The notes beneath the pieces were generated by a model. It did not search any database. It was not told the origin of the DNA and was given only the letters and a program-made list of their open reading frames with translations. From contig JAFISE010000075.1 in NCBI GenBank assembly GCA_022560025.1, positions 87,012 to 151,011 on the forward strand: a stretch of DNA of 64,000 bases, in the 5' to 3' direction. The translations under genes and the position numbers were made by a program. Source of the DNA: Stagonosporopsis chrysanthemi (lineage: Eukaryota > Ascomycota > Dothideomycetes > Pleosporales > Didymellaceae). Below are positions 23,288 to 35,248 of the stretch, piece by piece (position 1 is the first letter of the stretch; the number at the start of each line of letters is the position of its first letter).

Positions 23288-25652
23288 TCATCCCTCTTTC
23301 CTGACCACGCCAGTATTGGTCCTGACATCAAACTCCACCCACCGACTCCTTCCTTCTCTACCTTTACTGCCTCGACTCACATCAATAGGCCCAGGATTCA
23401 TGACCGTGCACCCGCAGTACTTCACCACGAACGCTGGTGCCTCACTGTCTGCTAGCACAAGGCTAGTCGGTAGCGGATACAGACCAAGTGCATGCGCAAA
23501 GTCCCAGTGCAGCGGTCTCGCAGAGAGTGGGAAGGGACTCAGATGGGATTGAGAGAGGATGGTTCGAGTGAGTGCTCTCGCAGTTTGCGTGTCTGTGTCG
23601 ACAGGCGGTTCATGATGCGGTTGTAGGGTTTGCGGCGCAGGAAGATCGATGTCCATAGCTTCGTTGATATCATGCTCTGGCGCGAACGGTAGCTCGTCTT
23701 CGTCTTCTAGCTGCGGTTTGGGAAAGCGAATGGATGTACGATGGAGTCGACCTGCGAGATCGTCGCGCAGAATTGCCATTTCGCCTTTAACTCCGAACCA
23801 CGATAGCCGTGAGGGATTCGATGTCCAGATGACTTCACCTTCTTTCCCTTTCGCACGCCCGCCACCCCAGACTTCCCTGTTCGCTTCTGCCACGGTACGG
23901 CGTATTCGGTTTGTGAACAGCGCCGGGACGGCTTTCCGAGGCAATGGTGTTGCGGCGCCAGCAGAGAAGGCGCTGGGCCACGCATCATTGTCACCCGGCA
24001 CAAAGACGAGCGATGTATGTGCGATAAGAGTCTGAAAGTCTGAGAGGACGGATGCAAGTGCATCGAAGTGCTCTTTGTATTCTATGCTCCCCGCGCCAGG
24101 AACACCGGCAAGTGTGGCTTTGGACGAAAAGTTGCCCATGAGAACAATGGCGAGGGGGTATATGGGGTTGGGGTTTGCTTGAGATGGAGAGTATGTGCGA
24201 AGAAGGCTACGGAGAGCGCTGAGAGTGGATGGGGTATCAAGGTGAAGATCCGAGGCGATGACGATGTTGTGTGGTGAGGTGGAGGTGAGGAGGTTGGTTG
24301 CTATGCGATTCATGCGTGCTCCTGTTGCTCTTTGTGAACCAAGGCCGAGGAAGTCTGTCCAGCCGAATGCTGGGCCTTGAAGACTGCTCTTGTCGATCTC
24401 GTCAATGCCACCAAGGGTTGCTGTCCGTCGCTCGCATGGAGGATGGCCAACTGAGAAGGCGAGGAACTTGCCTCCTATTGTGCCACCAATGCCTCCTGTT
24501 CCCCCAAGATTGGATGAGCTGGCACCGTTGTCTTCTTCATAGCTTCCGTCGACGAGAACAATCATGCCAGGTGCGAAATATGCACCGTTCTCCGGTATGG
24601 GTCGCGCGTGCTGGATGTCCAATGCTATCGTGCCGGTAAGATCGGAGAGAGACAGAGCTCCTGTTGGCGATACCACAAGCATACCCAAGAGCAGGTGAGT
24701 GCTCCCTGTCCGTCCCAGAAGATTGGCGATGGGAGTGATGGTGTTTGCCTGAGATGCAGCGATAGAGCCGGTTCTGCTCAGGGTGGCTGATCGAGCAGTG
24801 CTGAAAGTGGGTGTCTGGAATGTTTCGTTACGCAGGATGCGCTGGTGCACGATGTGGTAGCGTTGACGGAAGAGCTCAGTCTTGTGCGAGGGATTGGGAA
24901 AGAGGGATGGTTTCGAGGCAGACCTGGAGAGGTTAGCAGCATGTCAATCCCAGCCAGACATCATCTCACTTCTCAAAATGTCTCTGCGACACATTGTAGA
25001 CCAGCTTCGGCTGCTCAAACGACCCAGTGACCTTGACCCATTCGCGCGGATCTTGGGGCAGCTCTTCCTCATCGTCCTTGTCTTGGACGTCCAGACTCGA
25101 TATGCCAAAGCTCGAAGTGGCATCCAGTGCTGGTCGCGACGGCAAGGCATTTTGCTCAGGCCCAAGGTTGAAGCTGCTTTGCCTGCCAAGGCTGGAGCCC
25201 TGGGTGACTCTCCCTCCTTCCATAGCGCCCTCTAGGGTGCGCAGAATGCTCTTGAAGATATCCTTATCACCTTCAACAATGACTTGGCCCCCACACTTCT
25301 TCCAGCTCTTCGCAACTTCCTCCAGCACTTTCTCGGCGAGGCCTTCCTCGCGCCATCCTGAGCCACAGTGCTTTCCGATGAAGGTAGCTAGTGCTTGGAG
25401 CGCTGATGATGTGAGAGTGAGGTTATGCTTCTTGGTGAAGGTACGGAAAGCAAGCGGTCGCAGCGTCGCTGGAGGCAGCAGTATGGGCAAGACGGTGGAT
25501 TTTGCCTTGGGTGCAAGTGCAGGTGGGGCGCGTATCGGAGCGGTTCTGCGGGGGTGGATAGGATGGACTGGCGTGCCAAATGCTGGCGACGAGGAGGGAA
25601 TTGGGTTTGCGGGTACTGCCGAGGGCTTCTCTGGTCGTCGTGCCGTCGCCAT
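23288..25652 (-). CDS. DPB2: DNA polymerase epsilon subunit B (Dpb2)
   Basis: Exons complement(24970-25652) and complement(23288-24923) give 772 residues. The 46-nt intron (GTGAGA...CTCCAG) rejoins R-H-F-E-K to S-A-S-K-P. The order of parts is that of Dpb2: an N-terminal helical region (L-A-F-R-T-F-T-K-K-H), a linker with L-V-Y-N-V-S-Q-R-H-F, an OB-like segment (L-L-G-M-L, I-A-L-D), then an inactivated calcineurin-like phosphoesterase domain (V-I-A-S-D-L-H-L-D, F-V-P-G-D-N-D-A-W). Dpb2 is the essential non-catalytic subunit of the leading-strand polymerase and tethers it to the CMG helicase through GINS. The length is slightly above the 689 residues of yeast. It shares a 234-bp intergenic region with the histone chaperone gene on the other strand. 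Confidence 0.95.
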
Positions 25653-25886
25653 GTCGAGGTCTTGTGCGTGTTTTGATCTAGTCGGCCGGACATCCAGTTC
25701 GAGGCTTAATTGATGTCGGACGCGCCTGACGCGACGCGTCTTGCGCTAGCGCTCGTACCAAAGAGCTTTCCCGCTCACCTCCCATACACTACCACAACAC
25801 AACGTTACAAGATTTCGGCCTATAGACCTGTAGACCGCGGTCGCATTACCTCCAGGAATACTATCCAAGCTCTCTCAACACGCAGC
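25653..25886. promoter_or_regulatory. Bidirectional promoter of DPB2 and the NASP-like gene
   Basis: Only 234 bp separate the two divergent start codons, so the core promoters must share or abut. No MluI-type ACGCGT box was located with confidence, although GACGCGTC-like sequence (GACGCGACGCGTC) occurs near 25728-25740. That segment contains ACGCGT, the MBF cell-cycle element. Confidence 0.45.
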
Positions 25887-27263
25887 ATGGCCGAACCCAC
25901 GAATGAACCGCTTGCGCCTGTCGCCGAGACGGAGGAGCTGCCCAAGACCAAGGAGAAACTCGACGAGCTCACGCAGGCCGCCTCTCTGCAGTACTCGCTG
26001 AAGAACTTCTCTGCCGCTGCCGACCACTATGCTGATGCGGTCGAGATCCAGGCCGAGCTCAACGGCGAGATGGCCCCGGAGAATGCCGAGCTGCTCTTCT
26101 ATTACGGTCGCGCCCTTTACAAAGTCGCCGTTGCTAAGAGCGATGTGCTCGGAAACAAGGCCTCCCAAGAAGACCAGAAGAAGAAGAAAAAAATCAAAAA
26201 GGAAGCGAAGGCAGAAGCATCATCCTCAGCCACCAACGGCGCAAAGACAGAGCTCGCAACAGAGACAACAGCGCCCAAGCCTGCGTCCACATACTTTCAG
26301 CTCACTGGCGACGAGAACTGGGACGACTCGGATGACGAAGATGAGGACGAAGGCGATGCCGAGCACGAGGAAGAAGAAGACGACTTCGCAAACGCATACG
26401 AGACCTTTGAGCTGGCCCGCGTCCTCTACCAGAAACAACTAGACGCTCAGTCCGACGCTACAACGGCAGGCAAGGGCAAAGCAACTGCAACACTCTCACC
26501 GGCAGAGCGCGCCATCAAGGAAAAGATCGCAGACTGCCACGGCTTCCTCGTCGAGATCTCATTGGAGAACGAGCGCTTTCACGACGCCGTTGCCGATGCC
26601 CGCTCATCTCTTGCGCTTCAAGAAGAGCTCAACCCCTTCGAGCACGAGAACGTCACCGAGTCACACTATTCCCTGTCTCTAGCGCTAGAGTTCGCGTCCG
26701 TTAGCAAGATCAGGGAAGATCAAGCAGGCGCGGAGAGGCAACAAGATGCCGACGCTGGGCAACAGGTCGAGGATGATAAGGACGGCATTGATTGGGAGCT
26801 GAGGAATGAAGCAGCAAAACACACCGACCTCGCCATCCAATCGCTACAAGTTCGTCTGAAAAAAGAGGAGGCTGCCATCGCCGGCGACACGCTCACCAAC
26901 ACACAGAAGAAGGAGAAGAGGACCGTCATCGAAGACAAGAAGGCCATGTTGGAAGAGCTGCAAGGCCGATTGAAAGATCTCAAGCTCGACCCCACCAAAC
27001 AGGAGTATGACACCATCGACCAATCAGTCGTGCAAGGTCTGTTTGGCAGCCTGCTCGGTGCGGACAAAGCGAAGCAACAAGAGATCCTCAAGGAGGCGAG
27101 CGCAAAGGCAAATGATGTGAGTCAGGTGGTCAGGAAGAAGGCAAAGCCGGCGCCTGCCGCGCCAAAACCGGCTGCTGAGGCATCAGGCAGCGGGAAGAGG
27201 AAGCTTGAGGTCGAAGACCATGTCGCAAACGGAAAGAGGAATAAGACTGAGGAGCCTGCATGA
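25887..27263 (+). CDS. NASP/Hif1/Sim3-type H3-H4 histone chaperone (SHNi-TPR)
   Basis: A single exon of 458 residues. An N-terminal TPR (L-Q-Y-S-L-K-N-F-x-A-A-A-D-H-Y) is followed by a second repeat (A-E-L-L-F-Y-Y-G-R-A-L) interrupted by a Lys-rich and then a long Asp/Glu-rich stretch. TPR motifs resume after it (A-Y-E-T-F-E-L-A-R-V-L-Y, then E-S-H-Y-S-L-S-L-A-L-E). A coiled region and a basic C-terminus with K-R-K-L-type nuclear signals end the protein. A TPR interrupted by an acidic loop is the SHNi-TPR signature of NASP, Hif1 and Sim3, which escort H3-H4 or CENP-A to chromatin. The ATG at 25887 gives a family-like start, but the frame is open back to an ATG at 25713. Confidence 0.9.
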   Translation: MAEPTNEPLAPVAETEELPKTKEKLDELTQAASLQYSLKNFSAAADHYADAVEIQAELNGEMAPENAELLFYYGRALYKVAVAKSDVLGNKASQEDQKKKKKIKKEAKAEASSSATNGAKTELATETTAPKPASTYFQLTGDENWDDSDDEDEDEGDAEHEEEEDDFANAYETFELARVLYQKQLDAQSDATTAGKGKATATLSPAERAIKEKIADCHGFLVEISLENERFHDAVADARSSLALQEELNPFEHENVTESHYSLSLALEFASVSKIREDQAGAERQQDADAGQQVEDDKDGIDWELRNEAAKHTDLAIQSLQVRLKKEEAAIAGDTLTNTQKKEKRTVIEDKKAMLEELQGRLKDLKLDPTKQEYDTIDQSVVQGLFGSLLGADKAKQQEILKEASAKANDVSQVVRKKAKPAPAAPKPAAEASGSGKRKLEVEDHVANGKRNKTEEPA

Positions 27264-27477
27264 GTGGACTCGAGTGATGCTCCGGTATGGTCTGGATCCC
27301 TTTCCTTCAGGTTTTAACAATTTCGCTGCATAGATACCACAAAAGTACAGCATCATTCTGCAATGGAATGAAACAGCAAACCCATACGTCTATGTGCTAC
27401 TCACTATACAGCTTAATACCACCAGCCGCAATGTCAGAAACGCCTTCAATGCGTAAACATGCTCATACACGCACACC

Positions 27478-30400
27478 CTACAACTCATCTTTCCTCCTCT
27501 CCTCATCCTTCTCCTTCTTCTCCCTCACCTGCTCCTCAGCCTGTACATCCACCACGTCCTCATGCTCGTTCTCGCCCCTGATCCGCTTCGCAAGCGCCGC
27601 AATCTCGTCGTCATACACAATCCACTCGGGGATCTGCCTCTTCGCGCGGTCTAGCTTCGGCTCCTTTGTCTGCGGGTTATTACACAGATCAATCGTCTTC
27701 GCCGTTGCCAGATCTGCGTCCGCGCACCATGTCTCGCACCACAGCCACTCCTGCGGCAGCGAGTGGATGGGCAGGTTGAACTGCATGTTATTCGGCAGGT
27801 CCTGGTCGAGGTTGCTCAAACTGTTGGGGTCGGCAGACAGGCTGTGATATTGCTGGCGCAGGCGGTCGCCGGCCGCGAGTTTGCGGAAGCGGTTCAGATC
27901 CACGACGTACAGGGCGGAGATGTGGTAGGGTTTTCCGCGCAGGAAGTTGGCCCAGTAGCCTGTCTTCCAGAAGCGGAAGCCTTCCATTTCTGTGCGTGAG
28001 TCGCCCATCGGTGTGAAACCGTATGGCGCGCCTTGTAAGTCATGTGTCACGAGCTCGTACATGTCGGTGCGCACAATCTGATCAGCATCGACAAAGATAA
28101 CTTTGTCGAGATCGAGTGGAAAGAGCACGTCGAGGAAGAGAATCTTGTAGCCCCAGATCTCGCGCTGCTTTTCCGACTGTTGGCGGAGCCAGTGCGGCCA
28201 TTTGTAAGTAACAAGTTCGTACTTGAAGCCGTACTCTGCAGCCATATGAGGCAGAAAATGCTTGAATGAGGGCGAAAGGAACTGTTCGATGAACCAGAAC
28301 TTGACGGTGTGCTCGGTATGCTTCATGACAGATAGCATCATGATGTTCAGCATGCGTTCGTAGAGGTGACCGGAGGCTACGGAGAAGATGTTGATATCGG
28401 CCTGTGCCTTTGCAGGCTTTGCGCCGGCCAGAAGCTCTGCACCCTTCTTAAAGACCTTCTCGCTGTTGAAGTTAAGCCCGATCTTGCCCAATAGCATATT
28501 CACCGTCTCGCTGCCTTTACTTGCGAGCTCCGAGACGACTGACCCTTCATCTGCAAGGATATCAGCTTCTTCCTGCCCTGGCTTACGGGACAGCCGAGGA
28601 AACAGTGTTGTGCCTTGGAAGCTCATCAGTACGAGTTCGTCTGACTCGTCGTTAGATTGAGCGGCCCAGCTTTTAGCTCCAGCACTGTCGAGCGAGAAGA
28701 TTTCCCGAGACTTTCCCTTCTTCAGCTGTATGCTGTAGAAACCAGGGTTCGCCTTGAATTGAAAGTACCCGAGATTGGCCATGATAATCGTGTCCGCAAA
28801 GTGTGGCTCCTTATCTGTAGAGAGCACAACCTCAGCGCCGCGGGGCGGCTGACCGCTATTGGTAGTATCACGGGAGTGACCTTCAATAAGGATGCTTTCA
28901 AGTCCATAGACTGCGTCGATGTCGGCTCCAGCAGGTAGAGAACTGAGCTTAATATTGTCGAGATCATGGACAGATTCTTCTGGGGCAACAAGCCATGATG
29001 GTGGTACGTCCATGCCCAGGTTCAGGAGGGCCTTCTTTGGAATTCCCTTGAACTGAGCCTTGAAATTGTCCACTGAACCGTCTGCGTTGAACCTTGGTTT
29101 GGAGCCGAGCAGGTATCGGTAAAATCGCTTGACAGGCAGCTCCTGCAACATCTGCTTAGGGTTCAGGAAGAGCTGGAGGTAAGTGCCGTCCATCTCACTC
29201 AACGTGTTCAAGATTGGAACCCACCTCTGTGCTTGCTCGGTCGCGGGATCGATAGATGCAACAATCTGGAAGATCGCAGTCTCCTTTGTTCCCTTGGTGA
29301 TGGCGGTGTAATCGGAAGTCCAGTTGCTGAATGCACTCGTCCTCAAAGTCGATGTTGTCTCGAAGATGCCCTCAGGAACGTCAGAGACAGCAGAGAGGGC
29401 TACAAGAGACTGGATCTTAGCCGCGTCGAATGGCGTTGCGATCTTTGATGTCAAACGTAGGTCCTCCAGAGCATGATTGAGAGGCTCAATACGTTTGCTC
29501 GTTTCGTAGGATACAAGAGTCTCGATGTCATCTCTGGAGAAGACCTTCTCCTCGGGGATGGGTCCCACGAAACGTCCATTGATAAGCACGGCGAGTTGAC
29601 CCGATTTCAGCTCAAGCTCTTCAAGCAAAGACTCGGCAGATTTGCGCAGACGTAGGGTTCTGGGTGGTGTTGGAGCCAAGGCCACTTCATTGTCCAGAAG
29701 TTCCAGAAGCTTGATGCTATCGAGTTGGCGCTTAGACTTGATAAAGGTGTCCAAGAGCTCCTCTGAGATGCCAGACTGCTCCCCATTTGAGTTCTGTACC
29801 ATAACGACTTCGACATTCGGGTTGGCTTGACGATACTGAGCCACAGATTTAAGAAGAGCCAAACCAGGGGTGGTGTCGAAGTCGCCAAATACCGTAAGAT
29901 GTGCCCAGTCGTTCTTGCTGGCAGATTTTGCGGCCTCGACACGAGGGTACTTCGCAAAGAGCTCGCCGTACTTTTCCTCGAATTCGGCCATATTAACAAG
30001 CTTGATCTCTTTCTCGTTTTCTGGAATGATGAAAGGGTTGCGCTCGGCTGCGGCTTGAAGCAGGAACTGCTGTGGTACCCAGCTATCGTCTTTGAGATCA
30101 CCATCGAAAACAGCCTTCTGTATCAGACGGAGATCCATACTGATACGTTGGCTAAGCTCAGACAGCCAATTTTCGCCTTGAGCAACCGGCACGCCATTCA
30201 CGATTGCTGGAGCATTGGGACCATTTGCTGCGAGACGTTTCAGGTAATGCTTGGCATTCGCAACGCGCTCACCAAGAGCCTCCGATGTTAGAATCTCTTC
30301 GAACTCGATCGTTTCACGGTCTTTTCGAAGTGTGGCTGAGTTGATAGCAGTTTCGAAACTGGTCTTGTCGGCTTTTGATAGCTTCTTTGCCTCCATCGCT

Positions 30401-32037
30401 GTCAACAAGTACTTGGTGACCGAAGACAGACCGTACGTATGCTGCAGGTAGTACAAGACCTTTGCTTGCTCCTCAGCATCAGAAGTTGGGGTCTGTGGGA
30501 CGAGTCCCCACCGAAGCGGGATGCCACGCCGGACCAAACCAATCACAGTCTCAATCACGTTGGAGACATGGTCAGGATCAGTGAAATCGATAGGTAGAAT
30601 CGCGTTGTGGATGTCGCGTCGAACATTAGGCAGTTGACCAGGGTAGGTTCTTTGCAACAGAGCCCGCAGTTCGGTGGGCCAGCTCTGATAGCGAGAATCC
30701 TTCTCGATATCATTGATCCAGATAATGACTTTACCTCCTTCAGTCTCGTCCCTGAAGTCATACCGCTGGGGCTCTTCTCCTGTCTGACCTTGTGCGAGAG
30801 CAGAGTGTGACAAGAGAGAGATAGTGTCCGGGCCAGATAGCCCCTGACTTCTGATACCGTTGATTAATCTCCTCTCACGCCGCAGGTGGGCCAGAAGCGC
30901 ATAAGGATTAACATCTCTTACAGGAATTTGTACGCCATTAATCCAGATGACATTGTATCCTGTAGGTAACAGAAGCTCGCGGTTGTTGTAGTGCTCGGTG
31001 AGGAAATTGGATGTCGCATTGGTTGCAGCGATAGTAGCTGTGTACTTCGGAAAATCGCGAACCAGCTTCAAAAGCGTGTCCATGGGCTGATCGCTTTGCA
31101 AAACGAAGCTTGCTGCTTTTTCAGCCAGGTCGGGCACATCATCCTTGGCCAGCGGTGTCAAATCAGATGTCTCTTCATCCAATTCGGTCGCAAGCGGCTT
31201 CAGCTCCACGTCCTTGTCGCTCTGTGCGGCCTGCCTGTCATCAATGACAATGTAATCTGTCCTTTTCAGTTGAAGAGCGACACCATAGCCGTTAACGACC
31301 AACGGCGTCTTCGGTCCCTTCAAAGAGGGCTTGTGCCTAACCCGATAGGATGACTTCCCTTCTTTTGCGATCCTGCTCACGGTCTTGTGAAACTTCTTGA
31401 ATCTCGGTGCGGTAATATCGGCGTACACGATTGTAGGTAAGGACGAGCTGTTGCCCAGCACGCGGTCGAATGGTAACTCGTTCGTACGCTCGTTCCGGAT
31501 GCTGCCTGTTGGCTCGCCATCGTCTATGTGTGGTGTACAGTATTGTTGGCCGTTGACAGAGACCCACAACTGGCAATTCTTCCCCTGTTCAGATTCCAGA
31601 GACGGCTCGACTGATGTCTTGTAGAATTGATAGTGTGCTTCAATGCGTGGCGCCGCTGATCGTACCGAAAGGGCGAGGTTGAAGGACGCAAGCGTCTCGG
31701 GGTCAGTGATATGGCCATCACTCTGTAATATATCGACGAATTTGTGGTACAACTGCTTTTCCGTGTCTAGCTCGTCAAGCCAGCCTTCAGATATGCGGTC
31801 AAGAAGAGGGAAGTATGCGGTCGCGTTTTCTTCTGCGGCAGTCTCTCTTCAGATCGTTAGCATAATCAATAACAGAGTATTACCGCTAACTTACAGGAGC
31901 TCCACTAAGTAAGGTGCAGTGTTAAATGAGGCTTGCAGAGCAACGTTGATGTTTGAATCTGCAAGAGCGCCGGTGCAGCTGATTGCGTTCAACACGAGAA
32001 GCACCTTCGCGCTCAGAAGGGCGGGCGGGGTACGCAT
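27478..32037 (-). CDS. UGGT: UDP-glucose:glycoprotein glucosyltransferase (ER folding sensor)
   Basis: Exons complement(31895-32037) and complement(27478-31846) give 1503 residues. The 48-nt intron ends the signal-peptide exon, and a GCTAAC branch motif is visible in it. A signal peptide (A-L-L-S-A-K-V-L-L-V-L) is followed by about 1200 residues of the folding-sensor region with thioredoxin-like domains. The GT24 catalytic domain then begins at I-N-I-F-S-V-A-S-G-H-L-Y-E-R, with the D-A-D metal site at residues 1301-1303 and L-Y-V-V-D-L-N. The C-terminal K-D-E-L is an ER retrieval signal. The enzyme re-glucosylates misfolded N-glycoproteins for another round of calnexin binding. Length and order are those of the family. 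Confidence 0.97.
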
Positions 32038-32646
32038 CGTACTGAAAGCGAAACTCGGCTCCCTTTGAGCTTCCTAAAGCTTCTCACAAGGTTGCGCAGG
32101 GTGTAGTCAGAGGAGCGGGCTCGAAGATGAGCTTCCAAGACTGCCAGGAAGATGCAACGTGTAGCATTCCGTTTCGGGACTTCTTTGCGCTCGAGCGGCC
32201 ACTTGGGACTGTAAGACTACCAGAGTCTATACAACGATCAAAGCTCCGAGCTCCCTATCCGAGATCAGAATACAAGCCGGATATTGGTCACAATTGCTGC
32301 GCGACACCTTGGGTGAGAGGTGTCCCAAAATGCGGCCCTAATCGATAAGGAAGCTACGACCACGAATCTCTACGCTCCGCCGTCTATTGGTTTTCCATCG
32401 CAGAATTTCCCGTCTATCAGCGGTCGACGCTCTGATTGGTACGGATATCCTCCTCTTCAGCCGCAGGCTATACATAAAAGCTGTAGGCTTGTCACAATGT
32501 CTTGACAAAAGGGCGCGGACCTACTGCATTCATTCTGAAGGCGCTAATCAAGCATCGCCTTGTTCCACGCGTCTGCCGTTGGCTGTATCTCTATAAGTAG
32601 AGACGCTGCCCAAGTGCATCTGAACTAGACGACCCTTTCGTCTATT
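32038..32646. promoter_or_regulatory. Divergent promoter region, UGGT (-) and MFS (+)
   Basis: A 609-bp region separates the two start codons. A TATAAGTA box at 32592-32599 lies about 48 bp before the MFS start, and TATACATA at 32469-32476 is a second candidate. No unfolded-protein-response element was recognised with confidence. Confidence 0.4.
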
Positions 32647-34363
32647 ATGACAATGTCGCAAACCTCAACGTCCATCGAGCTGCAAGGCGTCTCCGAAACT
32701 CCAAAGACTGCGGCGCTGCCGCTCAGCCTCTATAATGCAAGCAAAGACACGGTACCCTTGAGTGGAACTTCAGAAGTACCGCCTCAAAATGTGGTCTCAT
32801 CTGAGCAATTGGAGCAGCCGGACTCGAAGACGACAGCGATTGTTATGCTAACAGTCGTATGTGTGACCATGATCAGCTCGATGCTGAGTGGTGTTGTCGC
32901 AGTAGCATTGCCATCAATTGCAAAGGACTTAGGGCTCGGCCCGGATGTACTGCTGTGGTATGATCGTCTTACCGGAGTACAAATAAGTTGTGTTGACCCA
33001 GTACAGGCCTATCTCAATCTACGCTCTTACCTGTGGTTGCACGCTGCTCTTGTTGGGTTCCATTGCAGATGTTGTCGGCTCAAGACCCATGTACTTGATC
33101 GGGTGTTTCCTCCAGTCTGGTTTCACGCTCGCCTGCGGTCTGGCGCAGAGTAGCACACAGATAATCGTCTTCCGTGGCTTTGCCGGAATTGCCATATCAT
33201 TCTGTCTTCCTTCCGCGGTGAGCATTATCACCAGTACATTCCCGCAGGGTAAGAGCAGGAACATAGCGTTTGCCTCGATGGGCGGAGGGCAACCAGTAGG
33301 CTTCAGTATTGGACTGGTACTTGGCGGTGTGTTCGCTGAAACTATTGGGTGGCGATGGGCATTCCACATTTCAGCCATCATCAACAGTGCTGTCTTTGGT
33401 ATCGCTATGTTTGGGCTGCCCAAGGTTCAAGACCAGAAAGCCGATGTCTGGTCTCGCATAAAGGCTGGCATCGACTGGATTGGTATTATTATTGGAAGTG
33501 CATCCACAGCACTTTTGTCCTACTGCTTCAGGTAAGCCTCTACCTACATGTGTACAGCCTGATGCTCACATTCCTTTAGCGTGATCTCAAAGCAGACTGA
33601 GAAAATAAAAGAACTAGGAACGCTGTCCACTTTGATCCTCGGCGTCGCCCTCATCCCTTCCTTCATCCTTTGGGTCGGACGACAAGAGAGGCTCAACCGA
33701 CCAGCCGTAATACCCAACTCACTTTGGCGAAACCGTGTGTTCAGCGTCATTTGCGTCGGTGTCTTTACCATCTGGGGTACATTCAACGCTATCGAGAGCT
33801 TCCAGTCGCTCTATTTCCAGGATGTGCAAGACAATTCACCTATCCAAACGAGTTTGCGATTCTTGCCTACGCCACTCGGTGGTGCATTGTCCAATGTAGT
33901 TATGGGCCTTATCGCGCACCGAGTACGTGCTGACTTGGCTTGTCTGGTAGGGGTGGCGTTGACTAGCATTGGCTCGCTACTCATGTGTATCATCCAGCCG
34001 GAGTGGACGTACTGGGCCTGCGCTTTCCCAGCAGTCTTCCTCAATCCTGTCGGTGCAGACGTACTGTTTACAGTCTCGAACTTGGTCATAACAGCGGTCT
34101 TCCCAGCACGTGACCAGGCGCTTGCGGGAAGCGTCTTCAATACTGTTGCTCAAATCGGAAAGAGTGTTGGTCTTGCAACCAGTGCTGTCATTGCAGCGAG
34201 TGTCACTCAACATTCAACTGTCACGAACAAGGAGAGCTCGGCTGCGCTAATGGCGGGATACCGTGCTGCCTTTTGGTACCTTTTTGCGTTGAGTTGTGCC
34301 ACAGGAATCTTGTTTGCGTGGGGATTACGGGGCATTGGCAAGGTTGGTATGAAGAGAGACTAG
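32647..34363 (+). CDS. Major facilitator superfamily transporter, DHA2-like (about 14 TM)
   Basis: Exons 32647-32957, 33007-33531 and 33580-34363 give 539 residues, with 49- and 48-nt introns. A soluble N-terminus of about 60 residues precedes the first membrane helix (A-I-V-M-L-T-V-V-C-V-T). Splicing restores L-L-W-P-I-S-I-Y-A-L, the TM1-TM2 link of fungal DHA2 pumps. Motif A appears as G-S-I-A-D-V-V-G-S-R-P-M after TM2. A G-x3-G-rich helix 5 (F-S-I-G-L-V-L-G-G-V-F) and the amphipathic link F-P-A-R-D-Q-A-L-A-G-S-V-F-N-T are also present. The family uses proton antiport to expel drugs or metabolites across the plasma membrane; the substrate is unknown. It is tail to tail with the GNAT gene. 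Confidence 0.93.
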
Positions 34364-34527
34364 GTCGACTTCGCGACGCTACGCATGTGCAATATCGAGT
34401 TTGTCACTGTATCAGACTAGCTATGCATTCTGTATATGATGGCTAGGGTGCATACACGATTCCTGCCTCTGACAAAGATGATCGATCTGATCATCCGGTT
34501 GGTCTCCATACACAATGAACAGCAGAC

Positions 34528-35248
34528 TCACAGAGTCTTCACTAACGTTAAAACGACATCATTCACGCCCGTCTCTCCACTCTTCCCGTGATCTAGCACC
34601 AAAGAGCATCTCTGGAATCCAATCTTCTCGTAGAAGTTTCTACCAGTTGTATTCCATCGAACCATGTCCAAATGTATCCCAAGTGCGCCTTCGCGTTTGA
34701 CTGCGTCAAAAAGTTTATTAATCAGGACTGATCCCCATCCTTTCCTTTGGAATTCGGGCAGAATATCGATATGCATATGCGCCGGAAATGACTCCAATTC
34801 TTTTGGCCATGCTTGTAGAGCACTGCATTCAGCATTGTAGACTGCACGTCTAAAACCTTTGCTCTCTTCCTTCTCCATCAGAGGATCCGCAGTCGTCACT
34901 CCAGGCCTCGGAATTTTCTCCTGGTCCAACTGAGGAACGAATTCCTTCCGCCATTTTTCTGCGAACGTTGATGTATCCGATGTCCCAATGCAATAGCCGA
35001 CAGCTCGGCCATGACCATCATCAAGCACAAAGCAGGTCGCCGGCGTAAGATCCACATAGGCTCTATACCACAAATAAGATCCGATCGTACGCGTTGGCTC
35101 CCAGTTCAATTTCGGCTCGATCGTGACGAAGAACTCCGCAACGATGAGTGGGAGGCCATCAATGTTGTCTTCCGTCTAAACTTACAACGTGGAGACCATT
35201 CTCGAAATCTCGAGTTGGATCATAAGATCGTACAAATGGCACAGACAT
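34528..35248 (-). CDS. GNAT-family N-acetyltransferase
   Basis: Exons complement(35186-35248) and complement(34528-35133) give 222 residues. The 52-nt intron (GTAAGT...GCGGAG) joins G-L-H-V to F-F-V-T-I-E-P. The C-terminal half has the GNAT acetyl-CoA site: I-D-I-L-P-E-F-Q-R-K-G-W-G (motif A, Q/R-x2-G-x-G), a following helix, and N-F-Y-E-K-I-G-F (motif B). The central V-L-D-D-G-x-G-R-A-V-G-Y is the preceding strand pair. It should transfer acetyl from acetyl-CoA to an amine on a small molecule or protein. Similar fungal proteins align with the acetyltransferase-like domain of O-GlcNAcase. The first exon is short and its start is the less certain part; the frame is open further upstream. Confidence 0.85.

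Noticed and set aside
32038..35248. Toxin or drug resistance module (MFS plus GNAT)
   Set aside because: Tail-to-tail placement, ordinary introns and no biosynthetic or regulatory partner. Proximity alone is not evidence.
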